NCBI GenBank assembly: GCA_903898725.1
Contig: CAIUGQ010000641.1
Location: 1 to 7,744, forward strand
Direction of reading: 5' to 3'
DNA length: 7,744 nt
From: an uncultured Burkholderiales bacterium
GTDB lineage: Bacteria; Pseudomonadota; Gammaproteobacteria; Burkholderiales; Burkholderiaceae_E
Part shown: positions 1-6,573 of the stretch, piece after piece
Layout: the number at the start of each line of letters is the position of its first letter
How positions within the stretch are numbered: the stretch's first letter is position 1
Program-made: the position numbers and the translations under genes
Notes under the pieces: model-generated
The model's database searches: none
Told to the model about the DNA's origin: nothing
Seen by the model: only the letters and a program-made list of their open reading frames with translations

Positions 1-75
1 CAGCGCCCGGGGCACCGGCTTGTCGAGGAAGCCGCGGATGCTGCGGCGGCTGCGGATGACGTCGTCGAATTCCAT
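1..75 (-). CDS. Nitroreductase family protein, N-terminal fragment (runs off left edge)
   Basis: Only the first 25 codons lie in the window. They read MEFDDVIRSRRSIRGFLDKP and then VPRAL. The pattern R-S-R-R-S-I-R-G-F-L-D-K-P-V-P is the characteristic N-terminus of FMN-dependent NAD(P)H nitroreductase-fold oxidoreductases, where the RRS-R segment contacts the FMN phosphate (family knowledge). The ATG at 75 is chosen because family homology begins at once. An in-frame ATG at 114 would add 13 proline- and charge-rich residues (MTPRPPGTDREPE) and cannot be excluded. The gene lies 100 bases beyond the PrpD-like stop on the same strand, so it may be the last gene of that cluster or have its own promoter. 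The substrate is unknown, and the catalytic domain is outside the window. Confidence 0.8.
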   Translation of the reverse strand, partial: MEFDDVIRSRRSIRGFLDKPVPRAL

Positions 76-97
76 CTCGGGCTCTCGGTCTGTTCCA

Positions 98-122
98 GGC
101 GGACGGGGCGTCATCGTCCGCC
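98..122. repeat. Perfect 8-bp inverted repeat between the PrpD-like and nitroreductase genes
   Basis: GGCGGACG (98-105) and CGTCCGCC (115-122) are perfect reverse complements separated by nine bases. The hairpin lies 53 bases past the PrpD-like stop and 22 bases before the nitroreductase ATG at 75, and its loop contains the alternative ATG at 114. There is no T-run after it on the minus strand, so it is not a textbook intrinsic terminator. It could be an mRNA-stabilising intergenic hairpin, an operator, or chance in GC-rich DNA. Confidence 0.4.
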
Positions 123-175
123 GAAGCGCGGCTGATGGCACACGAACGTACCGGATTCGACGGGCCGCCAGTGGG

Positions 176-1531
176 CTAGTCGACGGCCTCGCTCCGATCG
201 AGCGACCACAGCCTCGCCAGCAGCCGCTCGGCTTCGGCGGCGCCGATCGTGGGCGTGGCCAGCTCGCGCAGCTTCCCGCCGAGGTCCTCGTCGCTCAGCG
301 GCAGCTCGGGGTCGCCCTTGCGGTCGGGCTGCAGCCGCTCGAAGGTCCGGCCGTCGTGCAGCCGCACGGCGATGCGCGCGGCGCGTCGTGCGGGGAAGCC
401 GGCGTCGATGTCGGCGTCGAGCGATTCGGTGATCGTGGTCATCAGCGCGCGGGTCCGCGGATCCTCGAGCCGGGCCGGCTCGAACGCGGACAGGCGCACG
501 CTGCCGTGCGCGAGGGCGGTGGCCACCAGGTAGCGCAAGCTGAACTTCGCCTGTTCGGGCGTGACGGGGTCGCGGTGATGCGCCATCTCCAGCGCGTCGC
601 GATAGACGCCCAGGCGGATGGCCGCGACCTCGCCCGCGTCGAAGCCGTGCTCGGCCTGGAGCGCCAGTGCGCCGTCGATCGCAGGGAACGCGTGGCCGCA
701 GCCCACGTGGTTCTTGAACGTGAGGCGGGTGACGTGAAAGTCGCGGCCGAGCGTCGCGTCGTCGTTCGACCAGTCGGCGTCACGGCTCCTCGCGCGGCCC
801 AGGCCGGCGTCGCCTTCGAAGATGTCCAGCGAGCTGCGCAGACCGGCCCGGGCGAGCCGCGCGGCGAGCAGCCCGAGCTCGGCGGCGCGGCCTGCATGCA
901 GCGGCTTGGCCAGGGTCTCGGCGCGGAACGCCTGCTGCAGGCCGGCGGTGCCGGTGGCGGCGATCGCCAGCGCGTGCGCGAACGCTTCGGCGTCGAGCCG
1001 CAGCACGGTCGCGCATGCGGCCGCCGCGCCGAAGCTGCCGCTGCTGCCGGTGTTGTGCCAGGTCGCGTAGTGCGAGCGGCCCCTCGCGACGCCGATCCGC
1101 GTGGACACCTCGTAGCCGACGACCACCGCTCGCAGGAAGGCGAGCCCGCTCGTGGGCTGCGTCTGCGCAGCCGCCAGCGCCGCGGCGATGGTTGCGGCGC
1201 CGGGGTGGTACATCGCCTCGCGGAAGCTGTCGTCGAGTTCGGCCGCATGGGCGGCGGTGCCGTGGTACAGCGCGGCGGCCCGCGCGGTGGCCGCGCGGCC
1301 GTCGGCGAGCTGGCAGGGCCCGATGCCGATCTCGTCCTGGAGCGCAGCGTCGAGGGTCCGCACGGCCCGCGTGCCGAGGCCCGGGTAGAGCGCGGCGTGC
1401 CAGTCGATCACGGCGCGCTTCGCGTGGTGGATCACCTCGGCGGGCAGCGCGCCCGCGGCGACGGCCACCGCACGGGTCGCCAGCCGCTGTGCGACGGTTG
1501 CCGGCGCGGGGGCCTGCGGGCTCGGGCTCAT
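176..1531 (-). CDS. MmgE/PrpD family protein (2-methylcitrate dehydratase / cis-aconitate decarboxylase superfamily)
   Basis: The 451-residue protein falls within the usual length of about 450-500 residues for this family. Visible family hallmarks are HAAELDD at 95-101 followed by YHPG at 108-111 (the usual H-x-x-D-x-D-D...HPG block), KPLHAGRAAE at 209-218, FKNHVGCGHAFPAIDGAL at 272-289 and the C-terminal-lobe segment AKFSLRYLVATAL at 328-340. Known members are cytosolic 2-methylcitrate dehydratase PrpD and cis-aconitate decarboxylase, acting on tricarboxylates or related acids without an Fe-S cluster. Many homologues in catabolic clusters have unknown substrates, so I assign no specific reaction. 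The ATG at 1531 is preceded by GGAGGACACG, a strong ribosome-binding site, and the open frame upstream of it is antisense or out of frame to the neighbouring gene. It starts 17 bases after the CoA-ligase stop, consistent with the same transcript. No propionate-cycle partners (prpB, prpC) are nearby, which argues against a true prpD role. Confidence 0.9.
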   Translation of the reverse strand: MSPSPQAPAPATVAQRLATRAVAVAAGALPAEVIHHAKRAVIDWHAALYPGLGTRAVRTLDAALQDEIGIGPCQLADGRAATARAAALYHGTAAHAAELDDSFREAMYHPGAATIAAALAAAQTQPTSGLAFLRAVVVGYEVSTRIGVARGRSHYATWHNTGSSGSFGAAAACATVLRLDAEAFAHALAIAATGTAGLQQAFRAETLAKPLHAGRAAELGLLAARLARAGLRSSLDIFEGDAGLGRARSRDADWSNDDATLGRDFHVTRLTFKNHVGCGHAFPAIDGALALQAEHGFDAGEVAAIRLGVYRDALEMAHHRDPVTPEQAKFSLRYLVATALAHGSVRLSAFEPARLEDPRTRALMTTITESLDADIDAGFPARRAARIAVRLHDGRTFERLQPDRKGDPELPLSDEDLGGKLRELATPTIGAAEAERLLARLWSLDRSEAVD

Positions 1532-1548
1532 CGTGTCCTCCGGCCGGC

Positions 1549-3633
1549 TCAGGCCAGCACCGCCACGCCGTCGGCGGCGCACACGCCGTGGCCGGCGGGC
1601 AGCACGAAGAGCGGATTGATCTCGGCCTCGAGCAGGCGGTCGCCGAGCTGCGCGACCATCGTCGAGAACGCGACGATCGCGTCCGACAACGCGTCGACGT
1701 CGGCCTTGGAGCGTCCGCGGAAACCGTCGAGCAGCGGCCAGGTCCTGAGTTCGCGTGCCATCGAGGCCGCGTCCTCTCGACCGAGCCCGCCCTCGGGCGG
1801 CAGCAGGCGCATCGTCGTGTCCTTGAACAGCTCGGCGGTCACGCCGCCCATGCCGAGCAGGATGGCGGGGCCCAGCGCGTCCCGATGCATGCCGAGGATC
1901 AGCTCCGTGCCGCCGTCCACCATCTGCTGGACCAGGAACCGGTCGGGCCGTACGCCCGCGCCGCGGGCGACGTCGTCGGACATCTGGAGCAGACGTGTCC
2001 CGACGGCCTCGGGCGGCAGGTTCACCGCCACGCCGCCGACGTCGCTCTTGTGCGTGATCGTCGACGACAGGATCTTCAGCACGACGCGCGGCCCGAGCTC
2101 GAGCGCGGCCGCGCGGGCCGCGTCGGCGTCGGTGACCACCCGCTCGGCCGCGCACGGCACGCCGAAGCGCGCGAACAGCCGCTTCGCCTGCGCCTCGTCG
2201 AGCGAGCCGCCGGGCAGGTCGTCGATCGATGGGGCCGACGTGCCGGGCAACGAGCACGCGGGCGGCACGAAGTGGCGCGCCGCGAGCAGGCCCGCGAGCG
2301 CCGCCGTGCAGCTCTCCGCCGCCGCGAAGGCGGGCACGCCACGGCGCGTCAGCAGGGCGCCGACCTCGGGTGCGTGCGGGCTCACGTAGGCGAGCACCGG
2401 CTTGTCCGACTCGGGCAGGCAGGCCTCGATCGCACCGGCCATCAGTTCGGGCATCGCGAGGCTCGACGAGCCGACGACGATCACCAGCGCGTCGTAGCTC
2501 GGGCTGGCCAGCAGGGTCCGGATCGCGCCGCGCAGCAGGTCCGGGCGCAGGCCCGCGAGCGTCACGTCGATCGGGTTGCGGTCGAGCACCGCCTCGCTGC
2601 CGGTCTGCAGCGCACGCAGCGCCTCGGCCGTCGCCGCGTCGGGCGCCGGCGTGTCGAAGCCCGCCACGCCCAGGTCGTCGGACACCAGCGTGCCCGCGCC
2701 TCCGGTGGAGGTGAGGATCGCGATGCGCCGCCCCTGCAGCCTGCGGCCGGCGGCGAGCGCCGCAGGAATGTCGAGCAGGTCGGCGAAGGTCCGCGCGCGG
2801 ATCACGCCCACCTGCCGGAACAGCGCGTCATACATCGCGTCGGCACCCGCCATCGCGCCGGTGTGCGAGACGGCGGCACGCGCGCCCGCCTCGGAGCGGC
2901 CGATCTTGAACGCGACGACCGGCGTGCCCGCGGCCGCGGCCTTCAGGCAGGCACGGCGAAAGCGCTCCGGATGGCGGACGGTCTCGACGTACAGCGCGAT
3001 CACGCGGGTCGCCGGATCGTCGGCCAGGTACTCGATGAAGTCGGACAGCTCGAGGTCGACCTCGTTGCTGGTGGCGACGAGCTTCGACAGCCCGATCCCG
3101 CGCGCCGCGGCGCGCGACAGCAGCGAGCCCAGGATGCCGCCGCTCTGCGAGACCACGCCGATCGAACCCACCGGGAACTCGTCCATCTCGAGCGCGCCCG
3201 AGGGCGACAGCACGATGCGGTCGGTGAGATTGACCAGGCCGATCGTGTTGGGGCCGAGCAGGCGCATGGTGCCCGCGGCCTCGACGAGCTGGCGCTGACG
3301 CAGTGCGCCCGCTTCGCCCGTCTCGGTGTAGCCGCTGGCGAGCACGATGGCCGCGCCGCAGCCCAGCGCCGCCAGCTCGCGCACCGCAACGTGGGCCCGC
3401 TCGGCCCCCAGCAGCACGACGCCGACGTCGGGCACCTCGGGCAGCGACGCCACGTCGGGCCAGCAGGGCAGGTCGCCGATCCGGTCGGCCTTCGGATTGA
3501 CCGGCAGGATCCGGCCGGCGAACCCGTGCTTGAGCAGGTAGGCGACAGGGCGACCCGAGGTCTTGGTCGGATCGGCGGAGGCGCCGATCACCGCGACGCT
3601 GCGCGGGCTGACGAGGCGGGCGACGGCATCCAC
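1549..3633 (-). CDS. Acetate--CoA ligase (ADP-forming)-like acyl-CoA synthetase, fused alpha-beta form
   Basis: The 694-residue protein matches the roughly 700-residue single-chain members of the NDP-forming acyl-CoA synthetase family. These convert a carboxylic acid, CoA and ATP to acyl-CoA, ADP and phosphate through a phosphohistidine. Domains in order are an N-terminal CoA-binding Rossmann domain (SVAVIGAS at 12-19), succinyl-CoA-ligase-like domains (IGVVSQSGGILGS at 158-170; SHTGAMAG at 256-263 with the expected catalytic His257), then a C-terminal ATP-grasp domain from about 470 (HKSDVGGV at 528-535 with His528, the second His expected in phosphate relay; EINPLFV at 671-677). The start is a GTG at 3633, because AAGGAG sits seven bases upstream and homology begins at residue 7. 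An ATG at 3684 would overlap the upstream gene and add 17 arginine- and serine-rich residues. Only four bases separate it from the upstream crotonase-family gene. Acid specificity (acetate, branched, aryl or other) cannot be read from the sequence. Confidence 0.9.
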   Translation of the reverse strand: MDAVARLVSPRSVAVIGASADPTKTSGRPVAYLLKHGFAGRILPVNPKADRIGDLPCWPDVASLPEVPDVGVVLLGAERAHVAVRELAALGCGAAIVLASGYTETGEAGALRQRQLVEAAGTMRLLGPNTIGLVNLTDRIVLSPSGALEMDEFPVGSIGVVSQSGGILGSLLSRAAARGIGLSKLVATSNEVDLELSDFIEYLADDPATRVIALYVETVRHPERFRRACLKAAAAGTPVVAFKIGRSEAGARAAVSHTGAMAGADAMYDALFRQVGVIRARTFADLLDIPAALAAGRRLQGRRIAILTSTGGAGTLVSDDLGVAGFDTPAPDAATAEALRALQTGSEAVLDRNPIDVTLAGLRPDLLRGAIRTLLASPSYDALVIVVGSSSLAMPELMAGAIEACLPESDKPVLAYVSPHAPEVGALLTRRGVPAFAAAESCTAALAGLLAARHFVPPACSLPGTSAPSIDDLPGGSLDEAQAKRLFARFGVPCAAERVVTDADAARAAALELGPRVVLKILSSTITHKSDVGGVAVNLPPEAVGTRLLQMSDDVARGAGVRPDRFLVQQMVDGGTELILGMHRDALGPAILLGMGGVTAELFKDTTMRLLPPEGGLGREDAASMARELRTWPLLDGFRGRSKADVDALSDAIVAFSTMVAQLGDRLLEAEINPLFVLPAGHGVCAADGVAVLA

Positions 3634-3637
3634 GGCG

Positions 3638-4414
3638 TCACTCCTTCGCGGCGGACTTCGCGAGGAAGGCCTCGACCGACGCACGGTGCTCGCTGCTCGT
3701 GTAGCAGCTGCCCTGCGCGAACACGTCGTGCGAGGACAGCTCGAAGCTCTGGTTCAGGATGGTCTTCGACAGCGCGAGCGCCGTGCCCGAGCCCTGCGAC
3801 AGCGCCCGCGCCCAGACCTGCGCATCGGCCAGCAGCGTGTCCGCCCCCGTGCGGCGGTCGACGATCCCGAGCGTCGCCGCCTCGTCGACGTCCACCTTGC
3901 GTCCGGTGAAGATCAGCTCCTTCGCGCGCGCCAGGCCGACCCGACGCGGCAGGAAGTACATGCCGCCGCCGTCGGGCACGATGCCGCGGTGGATGTACGA
4001 CCAGGTGAAGCTCGCCCACTCGCTGGCGATCACGAAGTCGCAGGCCAGCGCCGTGTCCGCGCCCAGCCCCGATGCGGCACCGTTGACGGCCGCGATCACC
4101 GGCTTGGGCATGGTGTGCAACAGTGCCTGCGTGTGGTGGACACGCTGCTGGCGGTGCCAGCCGTTGAACCCGACCTCGCCGGCCGGGGCGTTCATCCGCT
4201 TCTGCATGCCGCTGACGTCGCCGCCGGCGCAGAAGCCCTTGCCGGCGCCGGTTAGCACGAGCGCGCGGATGGACTTGTCGGCGGCCACCCGCTCGAGCGC
4301 CTCGATGAATTCCGAGCGCATGTCGTCGCTGAACGCATTGCGCTTGTCGGGACGGTTCAGCGTGATCGTCGCGATCGCGTCGGCCACCGAGAGTTCGATG
4401 AACTGGTAGGACAT
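3638..4414 (-). CDS. Enoyl-CoA hydratase/isomerase (crotonase) family protein
   Basis: The 258-residue protein has normal crotonase length. It shows the N-terminal strand pattern ATITLNRPDKRNAF (15-28), the first oxyanion-hole motif GFCAGGDVSGM (60-70), and the second oxyanion-hole region NGAASGLGADTALACD (111-126). GIVPDGGGMYFLPRRVGLARAKELIFTG (144-171) is also clearly family-like. Ungapped comparison from memory with rat mitochondrial enoyl-CoA hydratase puts Asp120 and Tyr140 where the two catalytic glutamates (Glu144, Glu164) should be. Simple hydration of a 2-enoyl-CoA is therefore uncertain. The VPDGGG motif with Asp148 resembles isomerase-type members such as PaaG. The CoA-ester substrate presumably comes from the CoA ligase encoded four bases downstream. 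The ATG at 4414 has CGGAG about eight bases upstream and follows the Bug gene by 29 bases. Isomerase, hydratase and hydrolase activities all remain possible. Confidence 0.9.
   Translation of the reverse strand: MSYQFIELSVADAIATITLNRPDKRNAFSDDMRSEFIEALERVAADKSIRALVLTGAGKGFCAGGDVSGMQKRMNAPAGEVGFNGWHRQQRVHHTQALLHTMPKPVIAAVNGAASGLGADTALACDFVIASEWASFTWSYIHRGIVPDGGGMYFLPRRVGLARAKELIFTGRKVDVDEAATLGIVDRRTGADTLLADAQVWARALSQGSGTALALSKTILNQSFELSSHDVFAQGSCYTSSEHRASVEAFLAKSAAKE
3641..3646 (-). promoter_or_regulatory. Ribosome-binding site AAGGAG that sets the GTG start of the CoA ligase
   Basis: On the minus strand the last sense codons of the upstream crotonase-family gene are AAG GAG, followed by TGA. 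These codons are also a near-perfect Shine-Dalgarno sequence seven bases before the GTG at 3633. This supports the GTG start over the upstream ATG and suggests translational coupling of the two genes. Confidence 0.7.
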
Positions 4415-4443
4415 GGGGGTGCTCCGTTGAAGAGGGCCGGCGA

Positions 4444-5427
4444 TCAGTCGGCCTTGATCGCGTTCTCCTGGACCAGCTTGCGCCAGCGCGCCTCCTCGGC
4501 GCGGACGAAGCGGTCCAGTTCCGCGGGCTCGGACGCGATGACGACCAGGCCTTCCTGCTCGACGCGCTTGGCGAACTCGGGCAGGCGCGCCGCCTTGCGC
4601 GCGGCGGCGTTGAGCCGGGTGATCACCTCGGCCGGGGTGCCGGCGGGCGCGTACAGACCGTACCAGCTCTCGACGACGAAGCCGGGTACCGTGTCCACGA
4701 TCGCGGGAACGCCCTTGAGGGCCTCGGAGGGCGCGGCACCCGTCACGCCGATCGCCCTCAGCTTGCCGGATTCGACATGCGCCGCGACGGCCGCGGCGGT
4801 GCCGAACAGCATGTCGACCTGTCCGCCGATCAGGTCCGTCATCGCGGGTCCGGCGCCCCGGTAGGGCACGTGCGTCATCTCGACCTTGGCGAGGTTGGTG
4901 AACATCTCGCCTGCCATGTGGGCCGAGGTGCCGTTGCCCTGGGACGCATACGTCAGCTTGCCCGGGTTCGCCTTCGCCGCGGCGAGCACGTCGCGAACGG
5001 ACGTGAAGGGGCTGTCGGTGCGCACGACGAGCACGTTCGGGCCCTTGCCGATCAGCGTGATCGGCACGAAGGCCTTGTCGGTCGCATACGGCAGCTTCGG
5101 CAGCAGGCTGGGGTTGACCGCGTGCGCGAAGGTCGCGATGACGATCGTGTAGCCGTCGGGCGCGCTCTTGGCGACCGCATCGGTGCCGATGACCGTGCCG
5201 CCGCCGGGCTTGTTGTCGACGATGACCTGCTGGCCGAGGTCCTTGGAGATGCCCGCCGCGAGCGTTCGGGCGATCAGGTCGGTGCCGCCGCCCGGGGCGA
5301 AGGGCACGACGAGCCGGATCGGCCGCTCGGGCCAGGCGGCGAACACGAGTGCAGGCGCCGCGAACAGCAGCAGCGTCGCGACGAGCGTTCGATGAAGGGT
5401 CAGGATCCTGGAGCGCGTCGTCCGCAT
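4444..5427 (-). CDS. Bug/TctC-family tripartite tricarboxylate transporter substrate-binding protein
   Basis: The 327-residue protein begins with a basic n-region and a hydrophobic segment ending LVFA at 27-30, a likely Sec signal peptide cleaved just before AWPERPIRLV. The mature start WPERPIRLVVPFAPGGGTDLIAR (32-54) is diagnostic of Bug receptors, as are GQQVIVDNKPGGG (65-77), the SAPDGYT segment (88-94), HVPYRGAGPAMTDLIGGQVDMLF (186-208) and the GLYAPAGTP region (257-265). Bug proteins bind small carboxylates, amino acids or related solutes in the periplasm and are greatly expanded in Burkholderiales (family knowledge). It is the first gene of the cluster, starting with an ATG at 5427 behind AAGGAGACACC. 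No tctA or tctB membrane gene is visible, so it is an orphan receptor here and would need a permease encoded elsewhere or act as a sensor. The ligand is not predictable from sequence, but a carboxylate activated by the downstream CoA ligase is a reasonable inference. Confidence 0.93.
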   Translation of the reverse strand: MRTTRSRILTLHRTLVATLLLFAAPALVFAAWPERPIRLVVPFAPGGGTDLIARTLAAGISKDLGQQVIVDNKPGGGTVIGTDAVAKSAPDGYTIVIATFAHAVNPSLLPKLPYATDKAFVPITLIGKGPNVLVVRTDSPFTSVRDVLAAAKANPGKLTYASQGNGTSAHMAGEMFTNLAKVEMTHVPYRGAGPAMTDLIGGQVDMLFGTAAAVAAHVESGKLRAIGVTGAAPSEALKGVPAIVDTVPGFVVESWYGLYAPAGTPAEVITRLNAAARKAARLPEFAKRVEQEGLVVIASEPAELDRFVRAEEARWRKLVQENAIKAD

Positions 5428-5487
5428 GGTGTCTCCTTGGTGTGGGGGGCTGGAACGCCCGCCGTGCGGCGCGACGTCCTCCCGACC

Positions 5488-5493
5488 AGCATA
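5488..5493 (-). promoter_or_regulatory. Possible -10 box (TATGCT) for the Bug-led operon
   Basis: Read on the minus strand, TATGCT lies about 60 bases before the Bug ATG. No convincing -35 hexamer sits 16-18 bases upstream, as is common for activator-dependent promoters. In that case the palindrome at 5525-5539 would be centred roughly 50 bases upstream of the start point. This is a weak call based on one hexamer. Confidence 0.2.
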
Positions 5494-5519
5494 GGGAGCG
5501 CGTCGAGCCCGCGCACTCG

Positions 5520-5525
5520 TATGAT
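5520..5525 (+). promoter_or_regulatory. Candidate -10 box (TATGAT) for the IclR-family gene
   Basis: TATGAT matches five of the six bases of the TATAAT consensus in otherwise very GC-rich DNA, 31 bases before the GTG start. The -35 region 17 bases upstream is poor. The palindrome at 5525-5539 begins at its last base, which would let a bound regulator block the promoter. Confidence 0.4.
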
Positions 5526-5539
5526 TCCACCTGATGGAA
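5525..5539. promoter_or_regulatory. Putative IclR-family operator, TTCCA-n5-TGGAA
   Basis: TTCCA CCTGA TGGAA is a perfect 15-bp interrupted palindrome in the divergent spacer between the IclR-family gene and the Bug-led operon. IclR-type dimers typically bind short palindromes of this size, and TTCC/GGAA half-sites are familiar for the family. It overlaps the TATGAT box and the likely transcription start of the regulator gene, which suggests autoregulation. The same site could serve the operon in the other direction. The palindrome is seen directly; binding is inferred. Confidence 0.55.
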
Positions 5540-5556
5540 ACGACCCGTGAGGTCCC

Positions 5557-6357
5557 GTGCTGCGAGATCGACCGAAGACCGCCTGGGGGGCGGACCGCCT
5601 GTCCCCGTCCAATCGTTCTCTCGAACGCGGGATCGACCTGCTGAGGGCGTTCCGTCCGGGCTCGGCGCTGCTGGGCAACGGCGAACTGGCCGAGCGCACC
5701 GGGCTGCCGCGCGCCACCGTCAGCCGGCTCACCCAGACGCTGGTCGGCAGCGGCCTGCTGCAGCTGGATCCGGCGGCCCGCGCCTATCGACTCTCGCCGG
5801 CCGTCCTGAGCCTCGCGCATGCGATGCGCAGCGGCTCGTCGCTGCTCGCGATGGCGGCCCCGCTGATGCGTGAGGTGGCCGAGCGCGAACGGGTCAACGT
5901 CGGCCTCGCCGCGCCCGACGGCGACGAGATGGTCTACCTTGAGTCGATCCGGTACAGCCGCCGGGTCGCCTTGCGCACCGTCGTGTCCGGACAGCGGGTT
6001 CCGATGGAACTGACCTCGCTGGGGCGCGCCTACCTCGCGGCCGCCACCGACGATCGGTTCCGCGCACTGATGACGCACTTCCGTTCCCGGCGCCGCCGCG
6101 CGTGGACGGCGCTGGACGCGGAGATCCGACGCTCGATCGCCGACGTCCGCGAGCGGGGCTGGTGCGCGGTGTCGTGGCAGCCGGAGGTGGTCGCGGTGGC
6201 GACGCCGATCGCGGTCGGCGGCGGCGTCTACGTGATGAACGCGAGCGTCTCGACGGAGGAATCGATCGACGAGGTGGCGCCCCGCCTGGCGCGCATCGTC
6301 GTGGCGCTCGGGGCCGATGTCGTCGACGCGGTCGACCAGACCCAGCCCGGTGCCTGA
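5557..6357 (+). CDS. IclR-family transcriptional regulator
   Basis: The 266-residue protein has an N-terminal winged helix-turn-helix of IclR type at about 18-82, with NRSLERGIDLLRAF (19-32), the helix-turn-helix LAERTGLPRATVSRLTQTL (44-62) and the wing LLQLDPAARAYRLSP (67-81). An IclR effector-binding domain follows from about 95 to 255, including LREVAERERVNVGL-like and MVYLESIRYSRRVALRTVVSGQRVPM segments (125-150), then LTSLGRAYLA (152-161). IclR proteins act as dimers or tetramers in the cytosol and regulate adjacent catabolic operons in response to a small organic acid. The divergent arrangement makes the Bug-led operon the likely target. The start is a GTG at 5557 with GAGG four bases upstream. 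The in-frame ATG at 5521 is cut off by a TGA before this point, so no longer form is possible. No effector can be named. Confidence 0.93.
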   Translation: MLRDRPKTAWGADRLSPSNRSLERGIDLLRAFRPGSALLGNGELAERTGLPRATVSRLTQTLVGSGLLQLDPAARAYRLSPAVLSLAHAMRSGSSLLAMAAPLMREVAERERVNVGLAAPDGDEMVYLESIRYSRRVALRTVVSGQRVPMELTSLGRAYLAAATDDRFRALMTHFRSRRRRAWTALDAEIRRSIADVRERGWCAVSWQPEVVAVATPIAVGGGVYVMNASVSTEESIDEVAPRLARIVVALGADVVDAVDQTQPGA

Positions 6358-6417
6358 CGGACGCGCGCTCGCGCACGGCTCGGCCCGCTCGGATCGGGCA
6401 GGACGGCTCCTCGTCGC

Positions 6418-6435
6418 TCGGCCGGAGTCGGCCGA
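6418..6435. repeat. Perfect 7-bp hairpin downstream of the IclR-family gene
   Basis: TCGGCCG (6418-6424), the loop GAGT, and CGGCCGA (6429-6435) form a compact GC-rich hairpin 60 bases after the regulator stop. It could help to end the regulator transcript, but no T-run follows, so a rho-independent terminator is only weakly supported. Confidence 0.35.
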
Positions 6436-6516
6436 TCACACGAAAACGGACCGGCGCCGCGGGCCCGGAGGTGCACCCGCCGACGGCCGCGCCTGCATCA
6501 TCCGGTACTTAGGCAT

Positions 6517-6545
6517 GGTGCGAGAGGCACCCGGGCGGATGCCTC
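6517..6545. repeat. Two overlapping inverted repeats in the leader of the DUF1428 gene
   Basis: GGTGC (6517-6521) pairs with GCACC (6527-6531) around a five-base loop. GAGGCACCCG (6524-6533) pairs with CGGATGCCTC (6536-6545), matching nine of ten bases around two central bases. The repeats share bases 6524-6531, so the two structures are mutually exclusive. They end 28 bases before the ATG. The longer one could equally be a dyad operator. No regulator is identified. Confidence 0.4.
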
Positions 6546-6573
6546 GACCGGTCGACCCCACAGGAGCCAGGCC

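Noticed and set aside
176..1531. Assignment of the MmgE/PrpD gene as prpD of the methylcitrate cycle
   Set aside because: No prpB, prpC or acnD-like gene is nearby, and the context (Bug receptor, CoA ligase, crotonase, IclR) does not match a prp operon. The superfamily has diverse activities.
20..2389. 789-codon open frame on the plus strand
   Set aside because: It is antisense to the PrpD-like and CoA-ligase genes, which have full-length family motifs. Its translation is low-complexity and rich in Arg, Gly and Ala with no recognisable domain, as expected for a shadow frame in high-GC DNA.
1015..3909. 964-codon open frame on the plus strand
   Set aside because: It is the longest open frame in the window but lies antisense to three well-supported genes. 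It has an arginine- and histidine-rich, domain-free translation and no credible ribosome-binding site.
4777..5550. 257-codon plus-strand open frame antisense to the Bug gene
   Set aside because: The Bug protein on the other strand has a signal peptide and complete family motifs. The plus-strand translation shows only shadow-type Arg, Asp and Gly repeats.
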